Shown here in pieces: positions 35,046-46,226 of a stretch of DNA of 64,000 nt (the first letter of the stretch is position 1; the number at the start of each line of letters is the position of its first letter). The stretch is from Dendrocalamus latiflorus (lineage: Eukaryota; Streptophyta; Magnoliopsida; Poales; Poaceae). The position numbers and the translations under genes are program-made. The stretch lies in the NCBI GenBank assembly GCA_017311315.1, contig CM029636.1, positions 22,375,139-22,439,138 on the forward strand. Direction: 5' to 3'. Under the pieces are notes generated by a model. The model saw only the letters and a list, made by a program, of their open reading frames with translations, was not told the origin of the DNA and ran no database searches.

Positions 35046-36095
35046 TATATCTCAATCAATTTTTATGGTTACTGTAGCAATTTACTGTTCATGGTACTGT
35101 AGTGAATTGCTGTAGCATTGCCGTAGCATTGTAAAGGTACTGTAGCGATCCTTTTTTTTGGGTTTAGACAAAACAAAGGAAATAACACAATGATTAACGA
35201 CGCAAAGGAACACAACGATCAGCTCCTAAATAAAATTCTAATGGACAAAAACTTAACAAAACTCACAAAAATGACAGATGCAAAAACTAGGGTTTAGATT
35301 TTTTTTGACTTTTTGTGTATAGGAAAAAAATAAATCTAACTACGGGTAAATTGATCCAACCATGTCAACTGCGCTCTGATACCAAGATGATGCGGGGGAT
35401 TGCCCGATCTTCACGGCGTAGGACCGATGGAGATAATTTGGATCTATGGAATCTGACGAATCAATGGCGTCAACCACTGTTAGAATAGCAACTACACGCT
35501 TGTGATTCTGTCTACCCGAACACCAAGTAGATTGATTTATGGGGTGGTCTCTTTTTTTACAACGAAGAACACAAGATATTTATTTGACCTAGGGCCGGCG
35601 CAAGTCTGTCAGCCGAAGGAACTGGGCTCAGGTCCGAGACCAACTCAATAACAAAGATAAACAAAACGTCCGACTGCTATGTTCGAGACCGACTCAACAA
35701 CAAAATAAGAGAAACATCCAAACTTTGAGTCTGCATCCGAGCCATGCATGGTAGATGTGATTTTGGTGGGGCCCACGTTGTACCATGCAAGGAAAAGAAA
35801 AAGTCTGTTCCATTGCTGCGTGGCAACCTTCTGGAGACATGCATGTGTAGTTGTGTTGGTCATGCAATAGAATCACATGCATGTGCTGTGTGGTTGCCAC
35901 GTCTAGCACATGCATGTGTTGACTTGCTCGTGTTTTTTTCCCCTTGATATTTCTCTTTACTTTCCAACCAAAACTTTTAATGCTGTCTGCTGCTTTTCTT
36001 TGCACTACTCTCTTTGTTAATTGCCTTTCGTACAAACCTAAAAACAATTAAAATATTAGCATTAGGTAGCAGTCAGCTCTCATGTAAATTAAAAC
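35046..36095 (-). mobile_element. Second copy of the minus-strand gypsy leader and LTR
   Basis: Blocks match 12270-13495: the tactgttcatggtactgtag repeats, gcgctctgataccaa (PBS complement, about 35371-35385), tgcgggggattgcccgatc (LTR edge, 35391), gagaccgactcaacaacaaaat, gacatgcatgtgtagttg. No gag or pol accompanies it. It ends where CACTA-type terminal repeats begin. Confidence 0.7.
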
Positions 36096-36282
36096 CGTCT
36101 GTGATATATAGATATCACAGACGGTTTTAATTAAAAATCGTTTGTGATATTTGCACCACAAACGGTTTGAAAGCCGTCTGTGATAAATTTGTATCATTAC
36201 TGATCTATAAATTCAGACGGTTTACAAAACCATCTGTGATAACGTTTTTGAACTGTCTGTAATACGGTTTTGTGTAGTAGTG
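36096..36282. mobile_element. CACTA right-end fragment
   Basis: Two facing accgtctgtgatat / atatcacagacggt words form a hairpin near 36098-36128. The segment then matches 46080-46226 nearly base for base and ends gtagtagtg, the inverse of the CACTA terminus. No matching left end CACTACTAC is seen to its left, so this is a solo end or a truncated copy. It lies only about 95 bases upstream of the P450 start codon. Confidence 0.7.
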
Positions 36283-36298
36283 TGTGATGGATATCATC

Positions 36299-36306
36299 TA
36301 TAAATT
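36299..36306 (+). promoter_or_regulatory. TATA box of the P450 gene (probable)
   Basis: tataaatta lies 77 bases before the ATG at 36376, a normal plant core-promoter distance that leaves a short 5' leader. The CACTA end is immediately upstream, so any more distal promoter lies in or beyond transposon sequence. Confidence 0.5.
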
Positions 36307-36375
36307 AAGCCTCCGCCTTTGCTCTTCGAACGCAGTGTATCAAGTATCAATCAATAGTGTGTCTTGGCGTTAACA

Positions 36376-37920
36376 ATGGCTTTCTCCTTGCCAGAGCTAC
36401 TCCTGTCAACACTTGTGCTGCTTGTTCCTTTGTACTTCATCGTTAAATCCAAGAGACCAAATAGCCAATTGCTCCCAACGGACTGGCCAATAGTAGGCAT
36501 GCTCCCTGCGCTAATCGCCAACCGGCACAACATCCACGACTATGCTGCAACCATCCTTGTCGCCTCCGACCACAACTTCGAGGTGCGAGGCCCGCCGGCC
36601 ACCAGCGTGCGCTTCTTCGTCACCTGCGACCCAGCGAACGTCCGCCACATCTTCAGCACAAACTTCGACAACTTCCCCAAGGGCGAGGAGTTCGCGGAAG
36701 TCTTTGGCCTCTTGCGAGGCACTATAGTAGCTACCGACGGCGAGTCCTGGCGCCGGCAGCGTGAGAGGATCCAGTACGAATTGACCAGGCCACAGCTACT
36801 GACCTCCTTGTCCCGCTGCTGCCGTGACAAGGTGAGCGAGGGCCTCGTCCACTTGCTAACCCGCATGGCGAGCACCCGAACTCTGGTCGACATGGACCAG
36901 TTGTTGGTAAGGCTCGTGTTTGACATAACCATCATGGTAGTCTTCGGCTGGGACCCATGCTACTTGTCCGCTGATATGCCGCCCATGCACGTTGGTGCTG
37001 CACTGGATGCTCTCATGGAGGTGTCCTTCTACCGGCACAGCGTGCCGGTGTCCTGCTGGAAGATGATGAGATGGCTGAACGTCGGCTGGGAGAGGAAGCT
37101 CGCCGCGGCAGAAGCAGTGATACGCAACTTTGTCGCGGAGAGGATCCGGAGGAGGATGGCTGGCCGCCATACTGACAACGAGACCGCCACCATGGACATG
37201 CTGTCCTATTACATCAATGACCCATACTATTTTAACGACGGCGGGGAGCCCACTGACTTCCTGCACAGGAAGTTCATCCACTTCATTGTCGCATTCCGGG
37301 ACCCGATGGGCGCGGCGTTACCGTGGCTCGTCTACAACATCGCCACGAACCCACACGTCGTGTCTAACATCCGCAAGGAACTGGCGCCTATCGTCGCACG
37401 CAAATCCGCCACCGCCGCCGGCGGTGCCACGGTGATCTTTGAGCCGGAAGAGACCAAAGACCTAGTCTACCAACGAGCAGCGCTGTTCGAGTCCCTGAGG
37501 TTGTACCCGGTGGCCCCGATCGAGCGCAAGGAGGTTCTCGCCGACGACGTGCTACCTAGCGGCCACAAGGTGCTCAGCGGCGACACCATCTTGGTCTCCG
37601 TCTACAACATGGGGAGAATGGAGGGCGTGTGGGGGGAGGACTGCCGAGAGTACAGGCCTGAGAGGTGGCTTTCGGACGACGGCGGCAAACTGCGATACGT
37701 GCCGTCTTACAAGTTCGTGTCGTTCCACACGGGCCCAAGGTCGTGCCTGGGCAAGAACATAGCAGTAGCGCTGATAACATCCATTGTCGCCACGGTGATG
37801 TGGAACTTCGATGTGGAGGTGCTGGAAAGGAACGCCGTGAAGCCCAAGCTGTCAGCTGTTCTGCAGATGAAGAACGGGCTCATGATGAAGGTTAAGAAGA
37901 GAGAAGAAAGTAATCCATAG
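36376..37920 (+). CDS. Cytochrome P450, CYP86/CYP96-clade, single exon
   Basis: This is a 514-residue haem monooxygenase, likely anchored in the ER. The ATG at 36376 has a good plant context (aacaATGGC). Residues 1-23 form a hydrophobic anchor (LPELLLSTLVLLVPLYFIV). The I-helix reads FIVAFRDPMGAALPW (303-317), then ExxR in FESLR (E372, R375), YRPERW (426-431) and the haem loop FHTGPRSCLG (450-459) with Cys457. Intronless structure, length and the FVTCDPANVRHI / FDNFPKG words fit the CYP86/96 clade, whose members oxidise fatty acids or alkanes in cuticle and suberin pathways; the substrate here is inferred only. The oxygen-activation motif is AFRDP instead of AGRDT, and this clade does vary there. 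It is the one fully intact host-type gene of this size in the window. Confidence 0.93.
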   Translation: MAFSLPELLLSTLVLLVPLYFIVKSKRPNSQLLPTDWPIVGMLPALIANRHNIHDYAATILVASDHNFEVRGPPATSVRFFVTCDPANVRHIFSTNFDNFPKGEEFAEVFGLLRGTIVATDGESWRRQRERIQYELTRPQLLTSLSRCCRDKVSEGLVHLLTRMASTRTLVDMDQLLVRLVFDITIMVVFGWDPCYLSADMPPMHVGAALDALMEVSFYRHSVPVSCWKMMRWLNVGWERKLAAAEAVIRNFVAERIRRRMAGRHTDNETATMDMLSYYINDPYYFNDGGEPTDFLHRKFIHFIVAFRDPMGAALPWLVYNIATNPHVVSNIRKELAPIVARKSATAAGGATVIFEPEETKDLVYQRAALFESLRLYPVAPIERKEVLADDVLPSGHKVLSGDTILVSVYNMGRMEGVWGEDCREYRPERWLSDDGGKLRYVPSYKFVSFHTGPRSCLGKNIAVALITSIVATVMWNFDVEVLERNAVKPKLSAVLQMKNGLMMKVKKREESNP

Positions 37921-38025
37921 AATAAGCTATCGCGCACACGTCAGATTGGAGTATATACAGAACCGCACCATTATATATGGGTGTGAACTCATCTCTCTGT
38001 ACACATCTTTGTCTTTACCTATATA

Positions 38026-41000
38026 TTGAATAAGGGGATGGAATATATGTACTATCCATTCACTGATTGCGAGAATTTAAAGATGTTTAAGAACTTAAAG
38101 CAGATTGAAACGCACTTGATTCGCAGGGGTTTCAAAAAAGGTTATACGTGTTGGACTAGTCATGGAGAAGTCAATGAAATGCCGCCGGATGATGTCGATT
38201 GTTGTTGGGATTCGGATAGGTTGCACGATAACAATCTGGATCAAATACTTCGCGATGTAGAAGAGAACTATGATTAGAGAGTATGTTAAATTTCGGGGTT
38301 TGATGGAGGATTCGGAAAAATCTTTGTTCACGTGCTGCAGGTCAAAGTACACGAGGTTGTCGGCCGTACTTGAACTGTTGAAATTGAAGCCAAGCAACGG
38401 TTGGCCCGACAAGAGTTTTACGGCGCTGTTAGGTCTTTTAGCGGACATGCTTCCAGATGGAAATGAGTTGCCTAAAACCACGTATAAAACCAAGAAGGTT
38501 CTTTGTCCATTGAGAATGGAATTAGAAAGAATACATACATTTCCGAACGACTGTATCCTCTACCGTAAAGCGTATGCAAACATGCATGTATATCCGGTGT
38601 GCAACGTATCCGATACAAACGTAACAATCTATTAGATGACGGTGAGAGAACAGAGGTAAAGAAAGGACCTCCTGCTAAGGTGGCATGGTATTTTTCTATA
38701 ATTTTCCATTTAAAACGGTTTTTTTGCAAATCCAAAGGAGGCAAAACTGCTGCGTTGGCACTCAGAGGAGCGCAAGAAGGATGAAATGTTAAGACACCTT
38801 GCTGATTCTGCCCAGTGGAGAAACATCGATAGGAGTTTTGCAGACTTCGGTGCAAAACCAAGGAATATAAGGTTGGACTGAGTACAGATGGAATGAATCC
38901 TTTCAGTAGCATAAGCAGCCGACATAGCACTTGACCCATGACTCTCTGCATCTATAACCTTTCTTCTTGGTTGTGTATGAAGCGAAAGTATATTTTGTTG
39001 TCGATACTTATCCAAGGGTCAAAGTAACCTGCGAATAATATTGATGTGTACATAGCACTTTTGGTGGAAGATCTAAAAGTACTGTGGAACGAAGTGGTAC
39101 AAGTATGAGATGCATACAAACGAGAGAACTTCACTTTGCGCTCCTTATTGTTCTACACCATAAATGATTATCCTGCCCTTGCTAACCTATCGGGCCAAAG
39201 TACAAAAGGTGCCAAAACTTGTACTCACTATTTAGATGGTACCGAGAGTGTGTGGCTGAAACACTCACGCAAAACCGTGTACATGCGTCACCACTGGTTC
39301 CTTCGGAGGGCTCACCTATAATGCAAGATGAAGAAAAAATTTGACGCAAAGAAGGAGGACGGTTCAGCTCCAAGACATTTAAGCGAAAAAGAGGTTTATA
39401 ATATGGTTAATGATTTAGATGTTGTCCTCAGAAAGGGACGTAAATTGAGGGCTCATGAGAAGAACATCTGGAAGAAGAGATCAATATTTTGGAACTTACC
39501 TTATTGGGAGTACCTAGATGTTCGACATTGCATCGACGTCATGCACGTAGAAAAGAATGTATGTGACAGCTTGATTGGTCTTTTACTGAACATTCGTGAC
39601 AAAACAAAGGACGGCATCAACGCACGGCTTGACTTGGCTGATATGGACATCAGGCCTGAGTTCGCACCGACAAAACAAATAATGGACGAATGTACCTTCC
39701 CCTGCGTGTTACACTCTGTCCAAGGCCTAGAAAACAGAACTGTGCCAGTGTTTATATGATGTCAAAGTTACGTCTGGTTACTCCAACAACATGAAGAAAC
39801 TTGTTTTGATGCAAGATTTGAAGTTAAATGGCATGAAGTCTCATGATTGTCATGTGCTGATGACACAAATACTCCCTATTATAATTAGAAATATTTTGCC
39901 GATCAAAGTCCGAGAGACAATCATGAGGCTATGTTATTTCTTTAACACAATTGCTCAGAAGGTCATCGATCCCGAAGGACTAGATGCTCTACAGGACGAG
40001 GTGGTGATGACTCTATGTCATCTTGAGATGTATTTCCCTCCTTCATTTTTCAATATCATGGTACATCTCATTGTTCACGTTGTGTGGGAGATAAAAATAT
40101 GCAGGCCCGTATTCCTACGTAGCATGTACCCATTTGAGAGGTTCATGGGAATTCTCAAGTCCTATGTACGGAATCGATCTTGGCTGAAGAGTAGCATCAT
40201 CGAAGGTTATGCAAGCGAAGAGGTCATTGAGTTTTGTGTCGATTATATGGCTCAGATTTAACTGATAGGTGTGCCTCAATCTCGTCATGAGGGGAGGCTC
40301 AAGGGTATCGGAACTATCAGAAGGAAAGCAATCACTCCAGATATGGACGCGTATGCTCAAGCCCATTTCACGGTCTTGCAACACATGACTGAAGTGCCGC
40401 CTTATGTTGACCAGCACAAGAATGTGCTTCGACAATAGAATCCAGATCTGCCGGATGTTTAGATCATGAGGCAACACAACAGTCAGTTCAACCAATGGTT
40501 GAAGGAGCAAATCGCTAAGAGCTCGCCAATTGAGATGCTGACATGGTTGGCAAAAGGGCCAATATTTACAGTTGTGACATGTCAAAGATATGACATAAAT
40601 GGGTACACATTCTATATACAGGCTCAGGATGTAAAGAGTACTAACCAGAACAGCGGTGTCCGCATAGATGCGCTCAGTACCGATGGGTTGAGAAACTCGT
40701 ACTATGCGTTCATAGAAGAGATTTGGGAGCTTGACTAAGTTTTCAAGATCTCCTTATTTCGGTACCGTTGGGTGCATCTCCCACAGGTGAAGGTTGACAA
40801 GTACAGTGTCACTACCGTGGACCTTCAACGTGCCGGATACAAATACGAACCATTCGTACTTGCTAACCAAGTTGTTCAAGTTTTCTATGTAACCGATCCA
40901 ACAAATAAGAAGCGTCATGTAGTTCTTCATGGAAAAAAGGAGAATTGTCGAAGTAGAGAATGTAGTGAACGAGGACGAATATAATCAATTTAACGAGTTA

Positions 41001-41114
41001 CCTCCTTTTGGAAATGGCATAAGGGTCGACGACGAACAACGTGACAAAACTAGTTACATATGCATTGATCATCATGAAGGGCTAATTTTTAAAGGAAAAA
41101 AGCTAGTGAAATGA
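38026..41114 (+). pseudogene. CACTA transposase (tnp2 / Transposase_21 type)
   Basis: This protein binds and cuts element ends. Visible pieces in order: N-terminal zinc-ribbon region (THLIRRGFKKGYTCWTSHGE, 38090-38180), KYTRLSAVLELLKLKPSNG and LLADMLPDGNELPKTTY (38345-38480), CILYRKAYANMHVYPVCNVS, KRKYILLSILIQG (about 39000), NLSGQSTKGAKTCTHYLDG (39190), the Transposase_21 core VRHCIDVMHVEKNVCDSLIG (39520), a DUF4218-like block (LCHLEMYFPPSFFNIMVHL, about 40020), and a DUF4216-like block (VDLQRAGYKYEPFVLANQV, 40815). At least eight frame changes or stops break it, so no transposase can be made. Confidence 0.85.
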
Positions 41115-41452
41115 AAATGTACGATATATATGTGGCCATTTGCATTTATGTATGTAACAATGCACGTATGTGATGTATATGCGAATTTGCATTTATGTAT
41201 ATAACAATGCATGTGTGTGATATATTTGTGAATTTGCATTTATGTATATAACAATGCATGTATGTGATGTATTTGTGAATTTGCATTTATGTATATGTGA
41301 AAATGTGTGATATATAGGTGAATTTTGAGAATGAGTCATACATATATATCTCTATGTCCATTGGGCTGTTGTAAAGAAATACACTCTGTGAGGTCTTATT
41401 ACAGTGCCTGCTGGTTGGTGTAGGTAATAACTCCTATGCGTGGGAAGGAAAG

Positions 41453-41547
41453 GGCTTATTACAGACGGCTCTATTTCAGAACCGTCTATGATATCATTAT
41501 TATCACAGACGGTTCTAGTTCTCAACTAGAACCGTCTGTAATAAGCC
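41453..41547. repeat. Inverted-repeat hairpin of CACTA-type words
   Basis: ggcttattacagacgg at the left is mirrored by ccgtctgtaataagcc at the right, with two more facing accgtct/cagacggt words between. This looks like a small foldback element or an internal copy of the element's subterminal repeats. Confidence 0.7.
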
Positions 41548-42530
41548 TTCTTATATATACCCTCAAGCTAGGGTTTTGTGTGTACACTGTAGTTATAGCT
41601 ATACCAACCAGAGCACAGAGACATAACGTTGCTGCTCTCCCGATCGAGCCCGTCGCCGCCTCCGTCCCTCGAGCCCATCGCCAGCCGCCATCCCCGAGCC
41701 CGTCGCCGACCGCCTACTTCCCTGAGCTCGTCGCCGCCGCCTTCCCCGAGCCCGTCGTGTAGCTCTTCCACACCCGCCTTCTCCAAGAAGCTCTTCTACA
41801 CCCATCTTGCAAGGTGATTCCTCTGATTGGATTGCTCATGTGACATGGTTCCAAGCACCGAGTGTTCCATGCCGTCAGTAGATTTACAATGCCGAGTGCT
41901 AGGGCTTTTGTTGATATCATGTCCTATTTTGGGGTTCAATAGGCAGTGGCCGCTGCAACTTGTATTTGGGTGACTGAACTAATACAATGTTATTGATATA
42001 TAACTTGATATGTAACTAATACAATGTTTGTATTTGGCCGCTGCAACTATTGATATGTAACTTGTAACTTACAGCATATAGGAATGTTATTGATATGTTA
42101 TTGAATTGTAATGTTATTGATATGTAACTTGTAACTTACAGCATATAGGAATGTTTATGCATAATTATGATTTATATAGGAATGTTATTGGTATGTAACT
42201 TGTAACTTACAGCATATAGGAATTGTGATTCACATGTACTCTTTATGAATTGTGATTGATATGTAAGTTGTATTTGGGTGACATATAGGAATGTAGCTAT
42301 CGGTAATGTTATATGTAACATTTAAATCTTACTTTTATGAATAAATAATTGTTTCATGAATATATATACTTATGAATATATATTAAATTTTACTTGTTAT
42401 TGTTGTTTGCGTATATGTTGCTGTTAAATCTTACTGTTATGAATATATAGTTGTTTCATGAATACATATACTTATGAATATATGTACTTTCATGTAATCC
42501 TATGTCATTTTCATATTGATATCTCTATAT

Positions 42531-42532
42531 AC

Positions 42533-42569
<37 letters not shown>

Positions 42570-42605
42570 CGTGTGTGCGCGCGCGCGCGCGCGCGCGTGC
42601 GCGCG
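42531..42605. repeat. Compound (AT)n(GT)n(GC)n microsatellite
   Basis: About 75 bases of uninterrupted alternating purine-pyrimidine: AT, then GT, then GC repeats. ORFs with Arg-Ala or His-Thr runs here are artefacts of it. Confidence 0.95.
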
Positions 42606-42640
42606 ATACATTGCCCTTTTCATATATGAGAAGGCCAACA

Positions 42641-43710
42641 TGTCATCCGTGCATTCTTCAACATCATCGCCGGATGCGTCTGCTCCAAAATCAAAACACC
42701 AAGGAAGAGGACTATCGAAAAAACCTGAGGGCCGATTTACCATCACAGAGGTCGATGGATCTGGGACCCCTTTCCTTCCTCGCCGAGCAGCATATGCATT
42801 TTGTAGAATGATCGGAATAGTTGCACGAGAATGAATTGAGATCACATTCGATTCGTAGAAGACTGTGACTGAGACTCAGAAACGTGAGCCGCTGACAGAA
42901 ATTTTTGCATCGTTTGAGATCCCAGAAGAACACCACGACTTCGTGCAATGACATGCCTTGCTAGCGGCGTGCGAAGCATGGAAGAACTTCAAGAGCGTGC
43001 TTATCAAGCAGTACGTGGAGAAGGATCTAACGTCCTTTCATAAGTACCCATTCTTGGAACCACAATGGGAAGAGTTTAAGGCGATGAAGACGACCGAAGA
43101 TTTTAGAAGTGCAAGTGCGGCGCACAAGGCCCTCTATGCAAAAAACACACACCCCCACAGACTTGGCACAGCTGGGTATGCGGGTAAAATCCCGCAGTGG
43201 AGGACGGAGGACGAACAAGCAATCCTGCGGGACACCGCCCAGCCATTTGCCACAATCCCGGATGAGTGTGCTCGAAATTGGATTAGAGCGAGGTCATCTA
43301 CCACGTCATCGGGGGACATCTCCTTCCGAAACCCTGCAGACCAGGAAGTGCCCCACCGCCTTGTAAGATATCGATCGAACTACATAGCTTGTAATTACTC
43401 CACAACTTCGTAGGAAGTAAAATGACATGTCAGGCTCTTGCAGGAAGCGCTGAGTGTAGAATCTTCCCAGGGATCATTCCAGGAAACTAGGGAGAAAGAT
43501 ATACTCTCTGCGGCCTTGGGAAATAATGAACACCCGGGTCGTACGAGAGGCCTTGGGCTTTATGTTCCTTGGAAACATAGTTTCTCAGATGACTTCAAAT
43601 TGTATCGGAGTAGGAAGAGAACCAAAGCCGAGCGTGAGGCACGGCTACGAGAGGAGATCAGGGCATCTCTTAGAGAGGAGCTGGCTGATTACGTCAGAGA
43701 TGAGATGTGA
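42641..43710 (+). pseudogene. CACTA second ORF (Transposase_24 / Ptta type)
   Basis: ATG at 42641 opens a Ser/Lys-rich N-terminus, then RFTITEVDGSGTPFLPRRA. After stops at about 42834-42860 it continues LLAACEAWKNFKSVLIKQYV, PFLEPQWEEFKAMKTTEDF and AHKALYAKNTHPHRLGTAGY, the core of the plant Transposase_24 family. An intron with gtaaga...ttgcag ends appears at 43363-43443. A basic coiled-coil-like tail follows (RSRKRTKAEREARLREEIRA), ending with a stop at 43708, where the reading would continue into FTENQQAAAAAP. Such proteins are encoded beside tnp2 in grass CACTA elements. It is not functional as read. Confidence 0.8.
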
Positions 43711-44594
43711 AGATTTACAGAAAATCAGCAGGCCGCCGCCGCTGCTCCTGTGCTAGCCAGCCCCCCAACCGTCGGAGTAGTTGCGCGTCCAATCCTACGA
43801 CGGAAAGTGAGGCCAGATTTCCTATGGACAACCACCTGGTAATAATTATTATCTCTGAAATGCTCGATCCGTTGATAGGCCTATTGGAGTAGCTAATTTT
43901 GTATCGTTATGTAGGAGCCTACGAAGTGCAAGCTCCAAGTGAGATATGCCTCCGTTCCCTTGTGCGCTGCTTAGGGCCAGGCATATCCGTTTGCTCACGG
44001 GGCCATGGTGCACCGTACACCTTTAGCACCAGGCTTCGAAAAAGTTCATGTGGATGGTGTGCATATCAATTTCGAGGTTGTCCCACTATCGAAGACCCCC
44101 AACGACGAGCTCGTGACTCTAGGGCAAGCCATTGGTACATTCATCTAGTGGCCCAAAAGTGACATCTGCCTAGAGGCTTCTTCACCGGTGGCAGGTCCAC
44201 AAGGACAGTCCGAACCAGAGCTACATGCACTAGTGCCATCTCCACAAGGCCTATCTCCACCACCGCTACTTGCATCGGTGTCATGTCCATGGGTGCTATT
44301 CCCGGTGAAGCAACTTGCATCGGTGCTACCTTTACAGTCGACTACCATGAAGTCGACCTACAGCCGAGGCAGCAGGGCAAATCAAAGAAGACCGATGATG
44401 ATATCCCGTACCTGCCATTGGCCTGCAAATTCGTGCTAGGTGAGCCGATGATTATCCCGGAAAAGCGCCTCATAAGCCTAGGACTTAGTTGCCAGAGATT
44501 ACACGCTTGGTATATGGAATAGGCCAATAAGCCACAGGGAGAACGGCGCTCAGGTATCATTGTCAAATTCAGGCCAGATCATTTACAGCACGAA
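43711..44594 (+). pseudogene. CACTA downstream coding remnant
   Basis: Protein-like stretches continue (FTENQQAAAAAPVLASPP; a Pro/Ser-rich linker near 44190-44330; YLPLACKFVLGEPMI near 44410) with introns and frame changes. They link the Transposase_24 ORF to the protease domain. No independent domain is recognised. Confidence 0.5.
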
Positions 44595-45600
44595 GTTCAT
44601 GATTGTGTCTTCGCGATGACCTTTGAGGATTTATTTGATCTTTTCACACTCAACGCTCTCGAAGCCTCACTCGTTCGTTGCTGGACGTTGTAAGTGTGTA
44701 CAATCACAGTCTCCATTCATGTAATACCGATATATGTCATATATAATTTAGTGCTTTTCTGTGTATATATCTAGACACATGGTGACTGAAGCTAGATCAT
44801 CCAAATCACTAATTGGTTTCCTGGACCCACGCTTGGTCACCATGGATACCATCAACAAGGATGCATCCTTCGTCGAGAGGTATATTACAACAACACTGCT
44901 GGCTCACCGCGATAAGGAATTTGTACTTATGCCCTACAATCAGGGGTTCCATTGGATTTTAATTGTAATTATACCAAAATGGAACAAGACAATATACCTT
45001 GACTTTCTAAGTAAGAACAAAACCGACTACACAGTTATCGGCCAATTACTCGATAGGAAAGTACATTTTCTCCATACATAACTATATTGTACTCTTTCTT
45101 TCCTTCCGAATGACTAAGCTAACTTTTTCGAATCACGAAGGTCGTTCACCATGTATGTTGCAGAGACACGTGGCTCGACGGAAGGGGCCAAGCCCTTGCA
45201 ACATGTTCAAATTTTTGGGTATTCGCTAGTACCCATTAATTAATCCTATACAACACTTGGTAGTAATGCCTCTTGAATTAACACATTCTATTTTTTGTAG
45301 TGCCACCAGCAGCAGCCGGGCAACACGTGTGGATTCTACATTTGCCACCATATGAAACTACTTCTCGATTCCTCGAAGATGATCAATCCTAAGGATTGCC
45401 AATCTTTCCACAATTATTTCACACTTATCAAGTTATATATGTATGCACATTGATATTCCTATCGACAGGCTGCGCCCATCCCTACAACTACATTGCAACA
45501 GCCTGACCTTGCACGAATTTGAGGAGAGTGCGCGTACTTTTTTGTGGCTGGAGTCATAAAATCAGATGGAGAGTTCCACAACGTACAATGATTTTTTTGT
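44595..45600 (+). pseudogene. Ulp1-like cysteine protease domain carried by the CACTA element
   Basis: Ulp1/SENP proteases cleave SUMO; transposon-borne relatives are known in plant CACTA and MULE elements. Exons separated by short GT-AG-like introns read ALEASLVRCWTL (about 44657), then VTEARSSKSLIGFLDPR and FVLMPYNQGFHWILIVII with the catalytic His (about 44950), YLDFL with the Asp (about 44998), and QQQPGNTCGFYICHHMKLL with Gln and nucleophilic Cys (about 45303-45360). The triad residues are all present. I cannot assemble one uninterrupted frame with certainty; it is probably decayed with the rest of the element. Confidence 0.7.
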
Positions 45601-45861
45601 TTGAGATAAGACTGACATTGATTGTAATTGTGTATTTGTTAGTGGATATTTTATTTCATTTCAATTAATTGATTTGCGAAATGGATGTTTTATGTTTGTG
45701 AAATGAATTGAGATGTGAATTTGTTTGTGAAATGAATTGAGATGTGAATTGGATGTATACATGTACATGTTGATTTGCTTGTTTCAGAGGGTATGACTAG
45801 CATTTCCTAAGGCTAGCCAATAAACAGAAATAGATTTAGGGGTAGAAGAGAATAGCATAGA

Positions 45862-46226
45862 CGGTTTTTAGTTAAAAACCGTCTGTGCTAGTTGATAATC
45901 ACAGACGGTTTTTAACTAAAAACCGTCTATGCTAGCTGATAATCATAGACGGTTTTTAGTTAAAAACCGTCTATGATATTTAGATATCACAGATGGTTTG
46001 TGATATTTATATATCACAAACGGTTTTTAGTCAAAAACCATCAGTGATTATTAACTATCACAGACGGTTTGTAATTAAAAACCGTTTGTGATATTTACAC
46101 CACAGACGGTACGAAAGCTGTCTGTGATGACCTCGTATCATTACCGACCCATAAAATCAGACGGCTCACAAAACCGTCTGTGATGACGTTTCTGAACCGT
46201 TTGTAATATGGTTTTCTGTAGTAGTG
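45862..46226. repeat. CACTA right subterminal repeat array and terminus
   Basis: Repeated palindromes of agacggtttttagttaaaaa plus its complement alternate with gataatcaca spacers, at least four times in 250 bases. The array then joins the 140-bp end shared with 36150-36282 and stops at tagtagtg. Such arrays are binding sites for the element's regulatory protein in En/Spm; that role is inferred here. Confidence 0.85.

Larger units (their letters stand above)
37990..46226 (+). mobile_element. CACTA (En/Spm) DNA transposon, left end missing
   Basis: The element contains a tnp2-type transposase, a second transposon ORF, a Ulp1-like protease and a right end made of inverted accgtctgtg words finishing tagtagtg at 46226. 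The left terminus is absent: transposase coding begins about 100 bases after the P450 stop. The right end lies within the copia 3' LTR, whose outermost bases are missing to the left of the junction. Confidence 0.8.

Noticed and set aside
37130..37895. ORFs in other frames over the P450
   Set aside because: Shadows of the P450 coding frame with no independent evidence.
42458..42845. ORFs with Arg-Ala, Cys-Val or His-Thr runs
   Set aside because: Direct translation of the AT/GT/GC microsatellite.
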